Positions 1 to 7,853 of a DNA stretch of 64,000 bases are shown piece by piece. Every line of letters begins with the position of its first letter. Within the stretch, counting starts at the first letter, position 1. A program made the translations under genes and the position numbers. This stretch comes from Azospirillum doebereinerae (GTDB taxonomy: Bacteria > Pseudomonadota > Alphaproteobacteria > Azospirillales > Azospirillaceae), in contig NZ_RZIJ01000014.1 of the NCBI RefSeq assembly GCF_003989665.1, positions 142,195 through 206,194 of the forward strand, written 5' to 3'. Below the pieces are notes generated by a model, which did no database searches, was not told the origin of the DNA, and saw only the letters and a program-made list of their open reading frames with translations.

Positions 1-1
1 C

Positions 2-1054
2 CGCGTCACGACAACGACGACGACGACGACCACGACCACCACGACGACGACGACCACGACCACCAATACGACCAACATCAATACGACCAACACTCCGACG
101 ACGACCACGCCCGTCACCAGCAGCGGCAACGGCCCGTCGCAGTCCAGCAGTTCGGTGACCGGCTCCTCGTCCAACGGTCCCTCCTCCAACAGCTCGTCGG
201 GCGGGTTCAGCACCGGCGGGTACGGACCCACCCTGCCGGGCGTCAGCGTCGGCACCAACGGCGGTGGGCTCCCCGGCAGCTCATCCAGCACGGACGCCGG
301 CCGGTCGGTGACGCTGGGCAGTGTCGGCGGCAGCTCGTCCAGCACGGATGCCGGCCGGTCGGTGACGCTGGGCAGCGTCGGCGGCAACTCGTCCAGCACG
401 GATGCCGGCCGGTCGGTGACGCTCAACAGCGTCGGCGGCGGCTCTTCCAACTCCAGCAGCGGACTGGGAGGAAGCGGCCTCAGCAACAGCCTGGGTGGCG
501 GTGGCCTGGGTGGCGGGTTGGGCAGCGGCCTGGGCGGCGGCCTGGGCGGCGCTGGCTTGGGCGGCTCTCAAGGCTTCGGCCCCGGAACAGGAACCAGCAC
601 CGGCACGGGCGGCACGACGCGCACCGGTACCAACGGCCAGGGTACTCCCGGCCAGACCGGCACGCAGGGCAACGGCCAGAACAATGGTCAGGGCCAGGGT
701 CTTGGCCAGGAACGGAGCAATGGCACCGGGCAGGGCCGCGGCCCGACGGCCGGGCAGCCGGGCTCCGGACAGCCGGGAACCCAAGGGCAAGGCCAACAGG
801 GACAAGGTCAGCAGGGACAGGGCGAGCCGCAGGGCCAGCCCCAGAACCAGGACGCTCCCCAGGATGGCGGTGGCACTCCGGCGGACGGCACCGGCCAGCC
901 GGCGGAACGTGGGGCGGACAATCGCGCCCAGATCATGCCGGCCTCCCCTGGTTTCGCCAGTCAGGTTGCCCGCGCCCATGGCGGTCCGGCCGGCGCCGCC
1001 GACCTGCTGGCAGCACTCGCGAGCCACGTTCTGCCCGACAGCTGGGCCGCCTGA
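2..1054 (+). CDS. C-terminal part of a Thr/Ser/Gly/Gln-rich repeat protein, 5' end outside window
   Basis: The frame is open from the first bases, so the gene starts upstream; 350 codons are visible and end in TGA at 1052-1054. A GTG at 155 is the first internal start-like codon but the low-complexity reading continues before it. Order seen: 19 consecutive Thr codons, a Thr/Asn/Ser stretch, three 18-residue repeats (STDAGRSVTL core), a Gly/Leu-rich part, a Gly/Gln-rich part (QGQGQQGQ type), then a less biased tail (about 45 residues). No enzymatic motif is visible. Low-complexity proteins of this kind are usually exported or surface exposed, and the next genes encode TolC/HlyD-type export parts, so it may be their substrate; that link is inference. 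Reading frame is secure, function unknown. Confidence 0.7.
   Translation, partial: RVTTTTTTTTTTTTTTTTTTTNTTNINTTNTPTTTTPVTSSGNGPSQSSSSVTGSSSNGPSSNSSSGGFSTGGYGPTLPGVSVGTNGGGLPGSSSSTDAGRSVTLGSVGGSSSSTDAGRSVTLGSVGGNSSSTDAGRSVTLNSVGGGSSNSSSGLGGSGLSNSLGGGGLGGGLGSGLGGGLGGAGLGGSQGFGPGTGTSTGTGGTTRTGTNGQGTPGQTGTQGNGQNNGQGQGLGQERSNGTGQGRGPTAGQPGSGQPGTQGQGQQGQGQQGQGEPQGQPQNQDAPQDGGGTPADGTGQPAERGADNRAQIMPASPGFASQVARAHGGPAGAADLLAALASHVLPDSWAA
8..64 (+). repeat. Run of 19 Thr codons (ACN)n
   Basis: Nineteen successive ACG/ACC/ACA codons encode an uninterrupted poly-threonine tract inside the repeat protein; a looser Thr/Asn/Pro stretch follows to about 115. Codons vary mainly between ACG and ACC, so this is a coding tract under amino-acid-level bias and not a pure triplet microsatellite. 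Confidence 0.85.
275..436 (+). repeat. Three tandem 54-bp coding repeats
   Basis: Units are 275-328, 329-382 and 383-436. Each encodes 18 residues with the shared core SSTDAGRSVTL and ending in SVG; the third differs by Asn for Ser and Asn for Gly. The units are nearly identical at DNA level, which points to recent tandem duplication and possible length variation between strains. Confidence 0.9.
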
Positions 1055-1140
1055 CGGCGGCCCACCCCCTCCCGGTCCTTTCCTTTCCAGCGTCGCTTTC
1101 CTCGTCCAATCCTTTTCCGCCGAACGGAATTGCTCCCACC

Positions 1141-2832
1141 ATGAAGACTTCGACCGTTCACCTTCGCCGCCGCTTGCTTTCTTCGGTGGTTCCCGTCGCC
1201 GTCCTGACGGCATCCCTGCTGGCTGCGGGCTGCGCGGTCAAACCCGAGCCGCTGACGGCCGAGGAGAATCTGGCGCGCGTGCGCACGGATCTGGGCGTCG
1301 TGCTGGCCCCGCAGGAGCCGCTGACCAAGGCGGTCTCGATGGATGAGGCGATGGCCCGCGCCATCAAGTACAACCTCGACGAACGCGTGAAGCTGATGGA
1401 GATGGCGGTCGCCACCGACCAGCTGGAGCTGTCGCGCTATGACATGCTGCCGCGCGTCGTGGCCGCCGCCGGCTATGTCGGGCGCAACAACGATGCCGGG
1501 TCGGAGAGCCTGAACCTCGCCACCGGCCGGCGGACGGGCGAAAGCACCACCGCCACCGACAAGCACCGCCGCACCGGCGACCTCGCCTTCACCTGGAACG
1601 TTCTGGACTTCGGCGTCAGCTATCTGCGGGCGCGGCAGAACGCCAATCTGGTGCTGATCGCCGACGAACGCCGCCGCCGCGTCGTCCAGGGCATCATGCA
1701 GGACGTGCGCACCGCCTATTGGCGCGCCGTGGCCGCCGAACGGCTGCTGAAGCGCCTGGCGCCTCTGGAGAAGCGGGTGGAGGGCGCACGCCGCGACGCC
1801 CGCACGCTGGAGGCGCTGCGCGTCCAGGCGCCGCTGCAGGCGCTGAACTACACCCGCACCCTGGTCGAGACGCTGCGCCAGCTGCAGTCGCTGCGCCGCG
1901 AGCTGGTGGCGGCGAAGTCGCAGCTGGGTGCGCTGATGGGCTTGCCGCCGGGCGAGCCGTTCGAGATCGAGATGCCGGCGGCCAGCGTCATGCAGGCGCC
2001 GCCCAAGCTGGACGTCGGCACCGAAGCGCTGGAGACCTACGCCCTGCTGAACCGGCCGGAGCTGCTGGAGGAGAGCTACAACCAGCGCATCTCCGCCGAC
2101 GAGACCTGGCGGTCGCTGCTGAAGCTGCTGCCGGGCATCGACGTCAACGCCGCCCTGCGCTACGACAGCAACAGCTTCCTGCTGAACCAGCGCTGGGCCG
2201 ATTACGGCGCGCGGATCAGCTGGAACCTGATCAACCTGATCTCCGCCCCCGCCACCAAATCCTACGCCGAGGCGCAGGAGGAACTGGTCTCCTTCCGCCG
2301 TCAGGCGCTGAGCATGGCGGTGCTGAGCCAAGTGCATGTGGCTGTGCTCCAGTTCCGTGAACTAAAGCAGGAATTCGCCCTGACCGCCGAGCAGGCCGAT
2401 CTCGACACCCGCATCCGCTCGCAATACACCAACGTCGGCGAGGCCGGACAGGTGGGCGAGCTGGGCGTGATCCAGTCGGAGGTGACGGCGCTGCTGTCCG
2501 ACCTGCGCCGCGATCTGGTGCTGGCCGACCTGCACAACGCCTATGCCCGGGTCATGGTGTCGGCCGGCGTCGATCCGCTGCCGGAGACGATGGCCGCCAA
2601 CGACCTGGCCAGCCTGACCCAGGCGGTGGGCAAAGGCCTGTCCTCCTGGCAGGAACGCGCCAACGGCATGCTGCGCGTCAAGGACCTGATGGCCACGCCC
2701 AAGGCCGCCGCCAAGGATGCCCCAAAGGATTCAAGAACCGAAACGGTGAAGCCGGAAGCTCCCAAACAGGAGCCGGCCAAGCAGGTGGCTCCGGTTCCGG
2801 TGGCCGCTTCGGCACCTGCTCCGGCGGCATAA
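1141..2832 (+). CDS. TolC-family outer-membrane efflux/secretion lipoprotein
   Basis: 563 residues, near the usual TolC/OprM length. The N-terminus is a lipoprotein signal: basic residues 9-11, a hydrophobic stretch and a lipobox LAAGC with Cys31. The rest has the long helical, Leu/Arg/Ala/Gln-rich pattern of two outer-membrane-factor repeats with TolC-like segments such as ALLNRPELLE in mid protein. The last ~45 residues are an Ala/Pro/Lys linker, unusual for TolC and typical of a tether to another domain. A SPOR domain follows directly but in the -1 frame. It is followed by two HlyD-type adaptors and an M50-HlyD fusion, so it is probably the outer-membrane exit duct of that system. Family assignment is firm, substrate unknown. 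Confidence 0.88.
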   Translation: MKTSTVHLRRRLLSSVVPVAVLTASLLAAGCAVKPEPLTAEENLARVRTDLGVVLAPQEPLTKAVSMDEAMARAIKYNLDERVKLMEMAVATDQLELSRYDMLPRVVAAAGYVGRNNDAGSESLNLATGRRTGESTTATDKHRRTGDLAFTWNVLDFGVSYLRARQNANLVLIADERRRRVVQGIMQDVRTAYWRAVAAERLLKRLAPLEKRVEGARRDARTLEALRVQAPLQALNYTRTLVETLRQLQSLRRELVAAKSQLGALMGLPPGEPFEIEMPAASVMQAPPKLDVGTEALETYALLNRPELLEESYNQRISADETWRSLLKLLPGIDVNAALRYDSNSFLLNQRWADYGARISWNLINLISAPATKSYAEAQEELVSFRRQALSMAVLSQVHVAVLQFRELKQEFALTAEQADLDTRIRSQYTNVGEAGQVGELGVIQSEVTALLSDLRRDLVLADLHNAYARVMVSAGVDPLPETMAANDLASLTQAVGKGLSSWQERANGMLRVKDLMATPKAAAKDAPKDSRTETVKPEAPKQEPAKQVAPVPVAASAPAPAA

Positions 2833-2939
2833 CCAAAGCTTCTGTTGCAGCCTCGGTTGCGACGGCGTCCTTCTCTCCCGTCATCCAGGTCAATCCCGGG
2901 GCTTACGCAAGCCACAGGTTTGCAAAGCAGGAATGGGGT

Positions 2940-3182
2940 ATGATCGCCAAACGCCTGGGAACGGACGGCAGCGGGGGTGACGCCCTGTATGTCTCCAGCC
3001 GGCGCAGCCAGGACGGCACGACCATCGTCCAGCTGCGTGCAGGCGGCTTCGCCGACCGCACCGCGGCCGAGCGGTTCTGCCATCGTGTCAAGGATAGTCA
3101 GCGGGAATGCACCGTTCGTACCCTTTCGGCCCAGGAACAGCCGTCCGACAGCCTGCCGGCCGACCGGCTCGCGTCGCTGTGA
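2940..3182 (+). CDS. SPOR-domain segment, probably the displaced C-terminus of the preceding TolC protein
   Basis: From the only in-frame start (ATG 2940) the product is 80 residues with SPOR features: a central VQLRAGGFADRTAAERFC segment and a CTVRTL strand. The same frame is open upstream past the TolC stop at 2832, and residues encoded from about 2880 (PVIQVNPGAYAS, then KQEW) supply the missing first strand and helix of the domain. No ATG, GTG or TTG lies between 2832 and 2940 in this frame. So either a single-base change or a -1 frameshift separates a TolC-SPOR fusion, or a truncated domain is made. SPOR domains bind denuded peptidoglycan glycan strands. The stop overlaps the next gene's GTG start (GTGA). 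Confidence 0.6.
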   Translation: MIAKRLGTDGSGGDALYVSSRRSQDGTTIVQLRAGGFADRTAAERFCHRVKDSQRECTVRTLSAQEQPSDSLPADRLASL

Positions 3183-4003
3183 TCCGTTCCAGAGTTCGGC
3201 CCGGCGCCGTGTTCGGCGCCGCCGCCCTCCTGACCGTGCTGCTGGGTGGTGGCCTCGCCTCCACCCCGGCAGCGGCCCAGGACGCTTCGCAGGGACAGGT
3301 CCGCGCCCTGATCGAGGCGCGGCGGCACGCCGTCCTCTCGTCCGAGATCCCCGGCCGCATCGCCCGCATGGGCGTCGATGCCGGCCAGAGCTTCAAGGCC
3401 GGCGACCTGCTGGTCGCCTTCGACTGCTCCAGCTATCAGGCGGAGCTGGACGGCGCCCGCGCCCAGCTGAACGCGGCCGAGGTGACGGCGCGGGTCAACC
3501 GGCGCCTGAACAGCCTGCGCTCCATCGGCGAGGCGGAGGTGCAGCTGGCCGAAGCCAAGGCCCAGGTCGCCCGCGCCGACGTCCGCAAGGCCGAGGTGCA
3601 GGCCCGGCGCTGCGACATCAAGGCCCCCTTCGACGGCCGGGCGGTCGAACGCCGCATCCAGGAGCATGAGTCGGTCGCCGCCGGCGCGCCACTGCTGGAG
3701 ATCCTGTCCGACCGCGACCTGAAGGTGGAACTGATCGTTCCCTCCTCCTGGCTGGTATGGCTGAAGCCGGGGCAGCGCTTCGACCTGCGCGTCGACGAGA
3801 CCGGGGCCACCCTGCCCGGCGAAGTGGTGCTGCCCGGCGCCAAGGTCGATCCGGCCAGCCAGTCGGTGAAGGTCACCGCCAAGCTGACGGGCAACGGCGT
3901 TCCAGCCGGCATGATCGCCGGCATGAGCGGCACCGCCATCTTCCCGGAACCGGCCGTATCGTCGCTTCAGGGAACTCCCAAGCCAGAAACAGTGAGGCCA
4001 TGA
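3179..4003 (+). CDS. HlyD/RND-type periplasmic adaptor subunit
   Basis: GTG 3179 is preferred as the start because it overlaps the upstream stop (GTGA) and gives a clean Sec signal peptide (basic start, hydrophobic AAALLTVLLGGG, cleavage near AAAQD). The mature protein has an N-terminal lipoyl-like half (IPGRIARMGVDAGQSFKAGDLL), a short alpha-hairpin rich in Ala/Glu/Arg, the second lipoyl half (CDIKAPFDGRAVERRIQEHE) and a beta-barrel part. This is the membrane-fusion-protein fold that links an inner-membrane pump to TolC. It is short (274 residues) and lacks a transmembrane anchor apart from the signal. The stop overlaps the next start (ATGA at 4000-4003), indicating translational coupling. 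Confidence 0.85.
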   Translation: MIRSRVRPGAVFGAAALLTVLLGGGLASTPAAAQDASQGQVRALIEARRHAVLSSEIPGRIARMGVDAGQSFKAGDLLVAFDCSSYQAELDGARAQLNAAEVTARVNRRLNSLRSIGEAEVQLAEAKAQVARADVRKAEVQARRCDIKAPFDGRAVERRIQEHESVAAGAPLLEILSDRDLKVELIVPSSWLVWLKPGQRFDLRVDETGATLPGEVVLPGAKVDPASQSVKVTAKLTGNGVPAGMIAGMSGTAIFPEPAVSSLQGTPKPETVRP

Positions 4004-5484
4004 GCGCCGCCATGGCCCAGATCCCTCCCCAGCAGGCGGCTCCGGCGCAGGGCGCTCCCCAGGGGACGCCGCATGGGGCGCCGCAGGGAGGGGCGCCGCA
4101 GCCGGTGAACGGCCTGCTGCTGCTGCTGGAGCTGCAGCGGCAGGCCTGGCGGCAGGCGACGGCGCCGGAGCTGCGCTATCACATCGTCAACCAGACGCGC
4201 CGGCTGATCGCCTATCGGCAGGCGGCCTTCCTGACGGTGGGCGAGCGGGGGCGGGCGACGCTGGAGGCGGTGTCGAACATCGCCGTGCTGGAGCCGAACA
4301 CCCCCTTCGCCCAATGGCTGGAGGAGGCGGTGCGCGCCGTCGCCACCGGGGAGCACGCCAACAGCGTCCATGTCGTCGATCCCGCCGCCCTGCCCGCCTC
4401 CGTGCGCACCGCCTGGGGCGAATGGGGGCCGGCGCAGGTGCTGTGGTGCCCGTTGCGCAAGCCGGAAGCCCCGCGGGAGGTGCTGCCCGGCGCTGCGGCG
4501 GAAAGCCGGGACAAGGCCGTCCCGCCGCCGGCCGGCCTGTGGCTTGGCCGTGACGAGCCCTGGACCGACGGCGAACTCCTGCTGCTGGGCCATCTGACCG
4601 AAGGTTACGGCCATGCCTGGTGGGCGCTGTCGGGCAAGCGGGCGAAGCGGCAAGGGCTGCGCCGCGCCCTGCTGCCTCTGGTGCTGCTGCTGGCCATCGC
4701 CGGGGCGCTCGCCATCCCGGTGCCGATGTCCACCCTGGCCCCGGCCGAAATCCAGACCAGCAACCCGGTGATCGTCGCCGCACCGCTGGATGGCGTGATC
4801 GAGCGCTTCCATGTGCAGCCGAACGAGGCGGTGGCGGCTGGCCAGCCGTTGTTCAGCTTCGAATCCACCGTTCTGCGCAGCCGCTTCGAGGTGGCGCGCA
4901 AGGGCCTGACCCAGGCGGAGGCGGAACTGCTGACCGCCTCGCAGGCCGCCTTCGCCGACCCGCAGACCAAGGCCCGCGTCGCCCAGCTCCGCGCCCAGGT
5001 GGAGTTGCGCCGGGCCGAAATGGCGCTCGCCCGCGACCTGCTGGACCGGGTGACGGTGAAGGCCGACCGCGCCGGCATCGCCGTCTTCACCGACGTCAAC
5101 GACTGGCTGGGCAAGCCGGTGTCGGTGGGCGAGCGCGTGCTGACCCTGGCCGACCCGCAGGCGCCGGAGATCGACATCATGGTGTCGGTCGGCGACGCCC
5201 TGGTGCTCGAGCCGGGATCCCCGGTGGAGCTGTTCCTGAACGTCGACCCGCTCCACCCCTTGCAGGCGCGGCTGACCCATGCCAGCTACGAAGCCGGCCT
5301 GTCGGCCGCCGGCGTGCTGTCCTACCGCGTCAAGGCGGCGCTCGAACCGGGCCGGAGTCCGGGGGAGGCCCCGCCGCGCATCGGTCTGCGCGGCACCGCC
5401 AAGATCCTGGGCGACCGCGTGCCGCTGGCCCTCTACCTGTTCCGTCGCCCCCTGGCCCTGCTGCGCCAGTCGATGGGGATCTGA
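4000..5484 (+). CDS. HlyD-family membrane-anchored adaptor with cytoplasmic N-terminal extension
   Basis: 494 residues from ATG 4000. Residues 1-40 are Pro/Gln/Gly-rich; about 40-210 form a soluble domain of GAF-like appearance (LIAYRQAAFLTVGERGRATLEA); one transmembrane helix lies near 224-243 (ALLPLVLLLAIAGALAI). The periplasmic part is a HlyD-like adaptor: lipoyl half IVAAPLDGVIERFHVQPNE, a coiled-coil hairpin, second half GIAVFTDVNDWLGKPVSVGE, then a barrel. It is one of two adaptors in the operon, which suggests a two-adaptor complex with the TolC protein. The GAF-like call is weak; the HlyD part is clear. Confidence 0.8.
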   Translation: MSAAMAQIPPQQAAPAQGAPQGTPHGAPQGGAPQPVNGLLLLLELQRQAWRQATAPELRYHIVNQTRRLIAYRQAAFLTVGERGRATLEAVSNIAVLEPNTPFAQWLEEAVRAVATGEHANSVHVVDPAALPASVRTAWGEWGPAQVLWCPLRKPEAPREVLPGAAAESRDKAVPPPAGLWLGRDEPWTDGELLLLGHLTEGYGHAWWALSGKRAKRQGLRRALLPLVLLLAIAGALAIPVPMSTLAPAEIQTSNPVIVAAPLDGVIERFHVQPNEAVAAGQPLFSFESTVLRSRFEVARKGLTQAEAELLTASQAAFADPQTKARVAQLRAQVELRRAEMALARDLLDRVTVKADRAGIAVFTDVNDWLGKPVSVGERVLTLADPQAPEIDIMVSVGDALVLEPGSPVELFLNVDPLHPLQARLTHASYEAGLSAAGVLSYRVKAALEPGRSPGEAPPRIGLRGTAKILGDRVPLALYLFRRPLALLRQSMGI

Positions 5485-5529
5485 GGCTGCCCCCAAGGCA
5501 ATGTCCCCCAAGGCAACACAAGGACGCCC

Positions 5530-7758
5530 GTGTCCATCGCGATTCCCCCCGCTGCCAGTCCCCCCGCCGGTCTCCGCGCCGTCGGTTCCGCCCCGGCCGA
5601 TCCGCTGGACTCCCTGCGGCTGCCGGGGCTGCGCGACGATCTGGTCCTGCTGCCGGCGCCGGCGGGGCAGGACGGGGCACCGGGCTGGACCATCCATGAT
5701 CCGGTGCGCAACCGCTATTTCCGCATCGGGCCGGAGGCCTTCGCGCTGATCGCGCACTGGCACCACGCCAACCCGCGCGCGATCGCGGCGGCGGTGGCCG
5801 ACAACAGCCTGTTCGAGCCAACGGCCCAAGACATCATGGGCTTCTACCAGTTCCTGGTGGCCAACAACCTGACCGTTACCGTCGACACCGCCTTTCTAGC
5901 GCGTCAAGCAGCGGCGCGGCACACCGGCTGGTTCTGGTGGCTGGTCCACAACTACCTGTTCTTCCGTATCCCGTTGGTGCGGCCGGACCGTTTCCTGTCG
6001 GCGACGGTGGGGTTGGTGGCGCCGCTCTACAGCCGGGGCTGGATGGGCTTGGTGCTGCTGACCGCCGTGCTGGCCGGTCTGCTGGTGGCGCGGCAGTGGG
6101 ACGCCTTCCTGCACACTTTCCAGCATTTCTTCTCCCCCGAAGGGCTGGCGCTCTACGGCGTTACGCTGCTGGGCACCAAGATCTGTCACGAGCTGGGGCA
6201 TGCCTACACCGCCAAGCGCTTCGGCTGCCGGGTGCCGACCATGGGGGTGGCCTTCCTGGTGATGTGGCCGGTGCTCTACACCGACACCACCGACGCCTGG
6301 AGGCTGGTCTCGCGCCGGCAACGGCTGGCGGTGGGGGCGGCCGGCATGCTGACCGAACTGATGATCGCGGTCTTCGCCACGCTGGCCTGGAGCTTCCTGC
6401 CCGATGGGCCGCTGCGCAGCGCCGCCTATTTCCTGGCGACGGTCAGCTGGATCACCACGCTGGCGATCAACCTAAGCCCCTTCATGCGCTTCGACGGCTA
6501 CTACCTGCTGTCCGACGCGCTCGATGTGCCCAACCTGCAGGAGCGCGCCTTCGCCATGGCGCGCTGGAAGCTGCGGGAGTGGCTGTTCGGCCTTGGCATG
6601 GCTCCACCGGAGCAGATGCCGGCGGCGCGGCGCCGCATCCTGCTGGCTTATTCCTACGTCACCTGGGTCTACCGGCTGATGCTGTTCCTCGGCATCGCGC
6701 TCCTGGTCTACCATGTCGCCATCAAGGTTCTGGGGATCCTGTTGTTCGCCATCGAAATCGGCTGGTTCGTCGCTCGCCCCTTCCTGAACGAGACCAAGGC
6801 TTGGTGGGGCTTGCGCGACCGCTTCCATGTGAACCTGCGCACCGGGCTGACGCTGGCCGGGCTGGCGGCGGCGGTCGGGCTGACGCTGCTGCCGGTGACC
6901 TCGACCGTGTCGGTGCCGGTGGTCTGGCGGGCCTCCGGCTTCGCCACCGTCTACGCCCCCTTCCCCGCCCGGCTGGAGGAAGCGCTGGTCGCCCGCGGCC
7001 AGAGCGTGGTGGAGGGCGAGCCGCTGTTCCGCCTGACCGCCCCCGACCTGGAGGGCAAGCTGCGCCAAGCGGAGCTGCGCATCGCCTGGATGCAGGAGCA
7101 GATCGCCCGCCTGACCGCCAGCCGCGAGCAACTCGACCGCGTGCGGGCGATGGAGGAGGATCTGGCCGCCGCCCTGGCCGAGCGGCAGGGGCTTCTCGAC
7201 AGCCGCAACCGGCTGGTGGTGCGGGCTCCGCTGTCGGGCACCGTGCGCGACATGGAGGATGCGCTGACCCCCGGCCGCTGGATCGGGCCGAAGCTGCCGC
7301 TGGCGATGGTGGTGGCGCCGGGCAACGGCGAGCTGGTCGGCTATGTCGGCGAGGGCGATTTCGACCGGCTGAGCCTGGGGGCCGGGGCGCAGTTCCACCC
7401 GGACGACCCGCTGGCTCCCCGCCGCGCGGCGAAGCTGCGCGCGGTCGATCCAGTCGCCGTCTCGGTTCTGGACGTGCCGGCGCTCGCCTCGGTCAATGGC
7501 GGCCCGGTGGCGGTGGAGGGGCAGGCGGGACCCCAGCCGGGCCAGCAGCATGGCGGGAGCGGCCGCAGCGCGCTTGCCCCGGTGGAGGCGGTCTACCGCA
7601 TCACCCTGGACGTCGAACCGGCCGCTGCCAGTACCGCGCGGGAGGGACCGGAGCGCGTCACCCGCGGCATCGTCCGCGTGGCGGGCGAGGCGCGAAGCAT
7701 CGCCGAACGCTTCTGGCGCATCGCCGCCTCCGTGCTGATCCGCGAGACAGGGTTCTGA
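5530..7758 (+). CDS. PqqD-like / M50 site-2 protease / HlyD-like fusion membrane protein
   Basis: 742 residues from GTG 5530, preceded by AAGGA. Residues ~28-105 resemble a PqqD domain (peptide-binding fold of RiPP pathways): DDLVLLPAPAG, then HDPVRNRYFRIGPEAFALI. Residues ~130-460 are polytopic with the M50 zinc site HELGH at 220-224 and a third ligand in FDGYYLLSD (Asp322). From ~470 a lipoyl/HlyD-like adaptor with a coiled coil (about 500-570) faces the periplasm. M50 enzymes cut within the membrane; members fused to HlyD-like domains occur next to export genes. Likely the inner-membrane engine or processing unit of the TolC/HlyD system. Catalytic residues look intact; the role is inference. 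Confidence 0.85.
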   Translation: MSIAIPPAASPPAGLRAVGSAPADPLDSLRLPGLRDDLVLLPAPAGQDGAPGWTIHDPVRNRYFRIGPEAFALIAHWHHANPRAIAAAVADNSLFEPTAQDIMGFYQFLVANNLTVTVDTAFLARQAAARHTGWFWWLVHNYLFFRIPLVRPDRFLSATVGLVAPLYSRGWMGLVLLTAVLAGLLVARQWDAFLHTFQHFFSPEGLALYGVTLLGTKICHELGHAYTAKRFGCRVPTMGVAFLVMWPVLYTDTTDAWRLVSRRQRLAVGAAGMLTELMIAVFATLAWSFLPDGPLRSAAYFLATVSWITTLAINLSPFMRFDGYYLLSDALDVPNLQERAFAMARWKLREWLFGLGMAPPEQMPAARRRILLAYSYVTWVYRLMLFLGIALLVYHVAIKVLGILLFAIEIGWFVARPFLNETKAWWGLRDRFHVNLRTGLTLAGLAAAVGLTLLPVTSTVSVPVVWRASGFATVYAPFPARLEEALVARGQSVVEGEPLFRLTAPDLEGKLRQAELRIAWMQEQIARLTASREQLDRVRAMEEDLAAALAERQGLLDSRNRLVVRAPLSGTVRDMEDALTPGRWIGPKLPLAMVVAPGNGELVGYVGEGDFDRLSLGAGAQFHPDDPLAPRRAAKLRAVDPVAVSVLDVPALASVNGGPVAVEGQAGPQPGQQHGGSGRSALAPVEAVYRITLDVEPAAASTAREGPERVTRGIVRVAGEARSIAERFWRIAASVLIRETGF

Positions 7759-7853
7759 CCGGCTCTTTCCGGATTGCGTCAGGCGGTTAGCCTACGCCAT
7801 CCCCACCGACAGCCCCCCTCAGACGCCACCGCGAGCCGGTGGATGCGCCCCGT

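Noticed and set aside
275..436. Tandem 54-bp units as a possible CRISPR array
   Set aside because: Units are contiguous without spacers and are in frame within a coding sequence.
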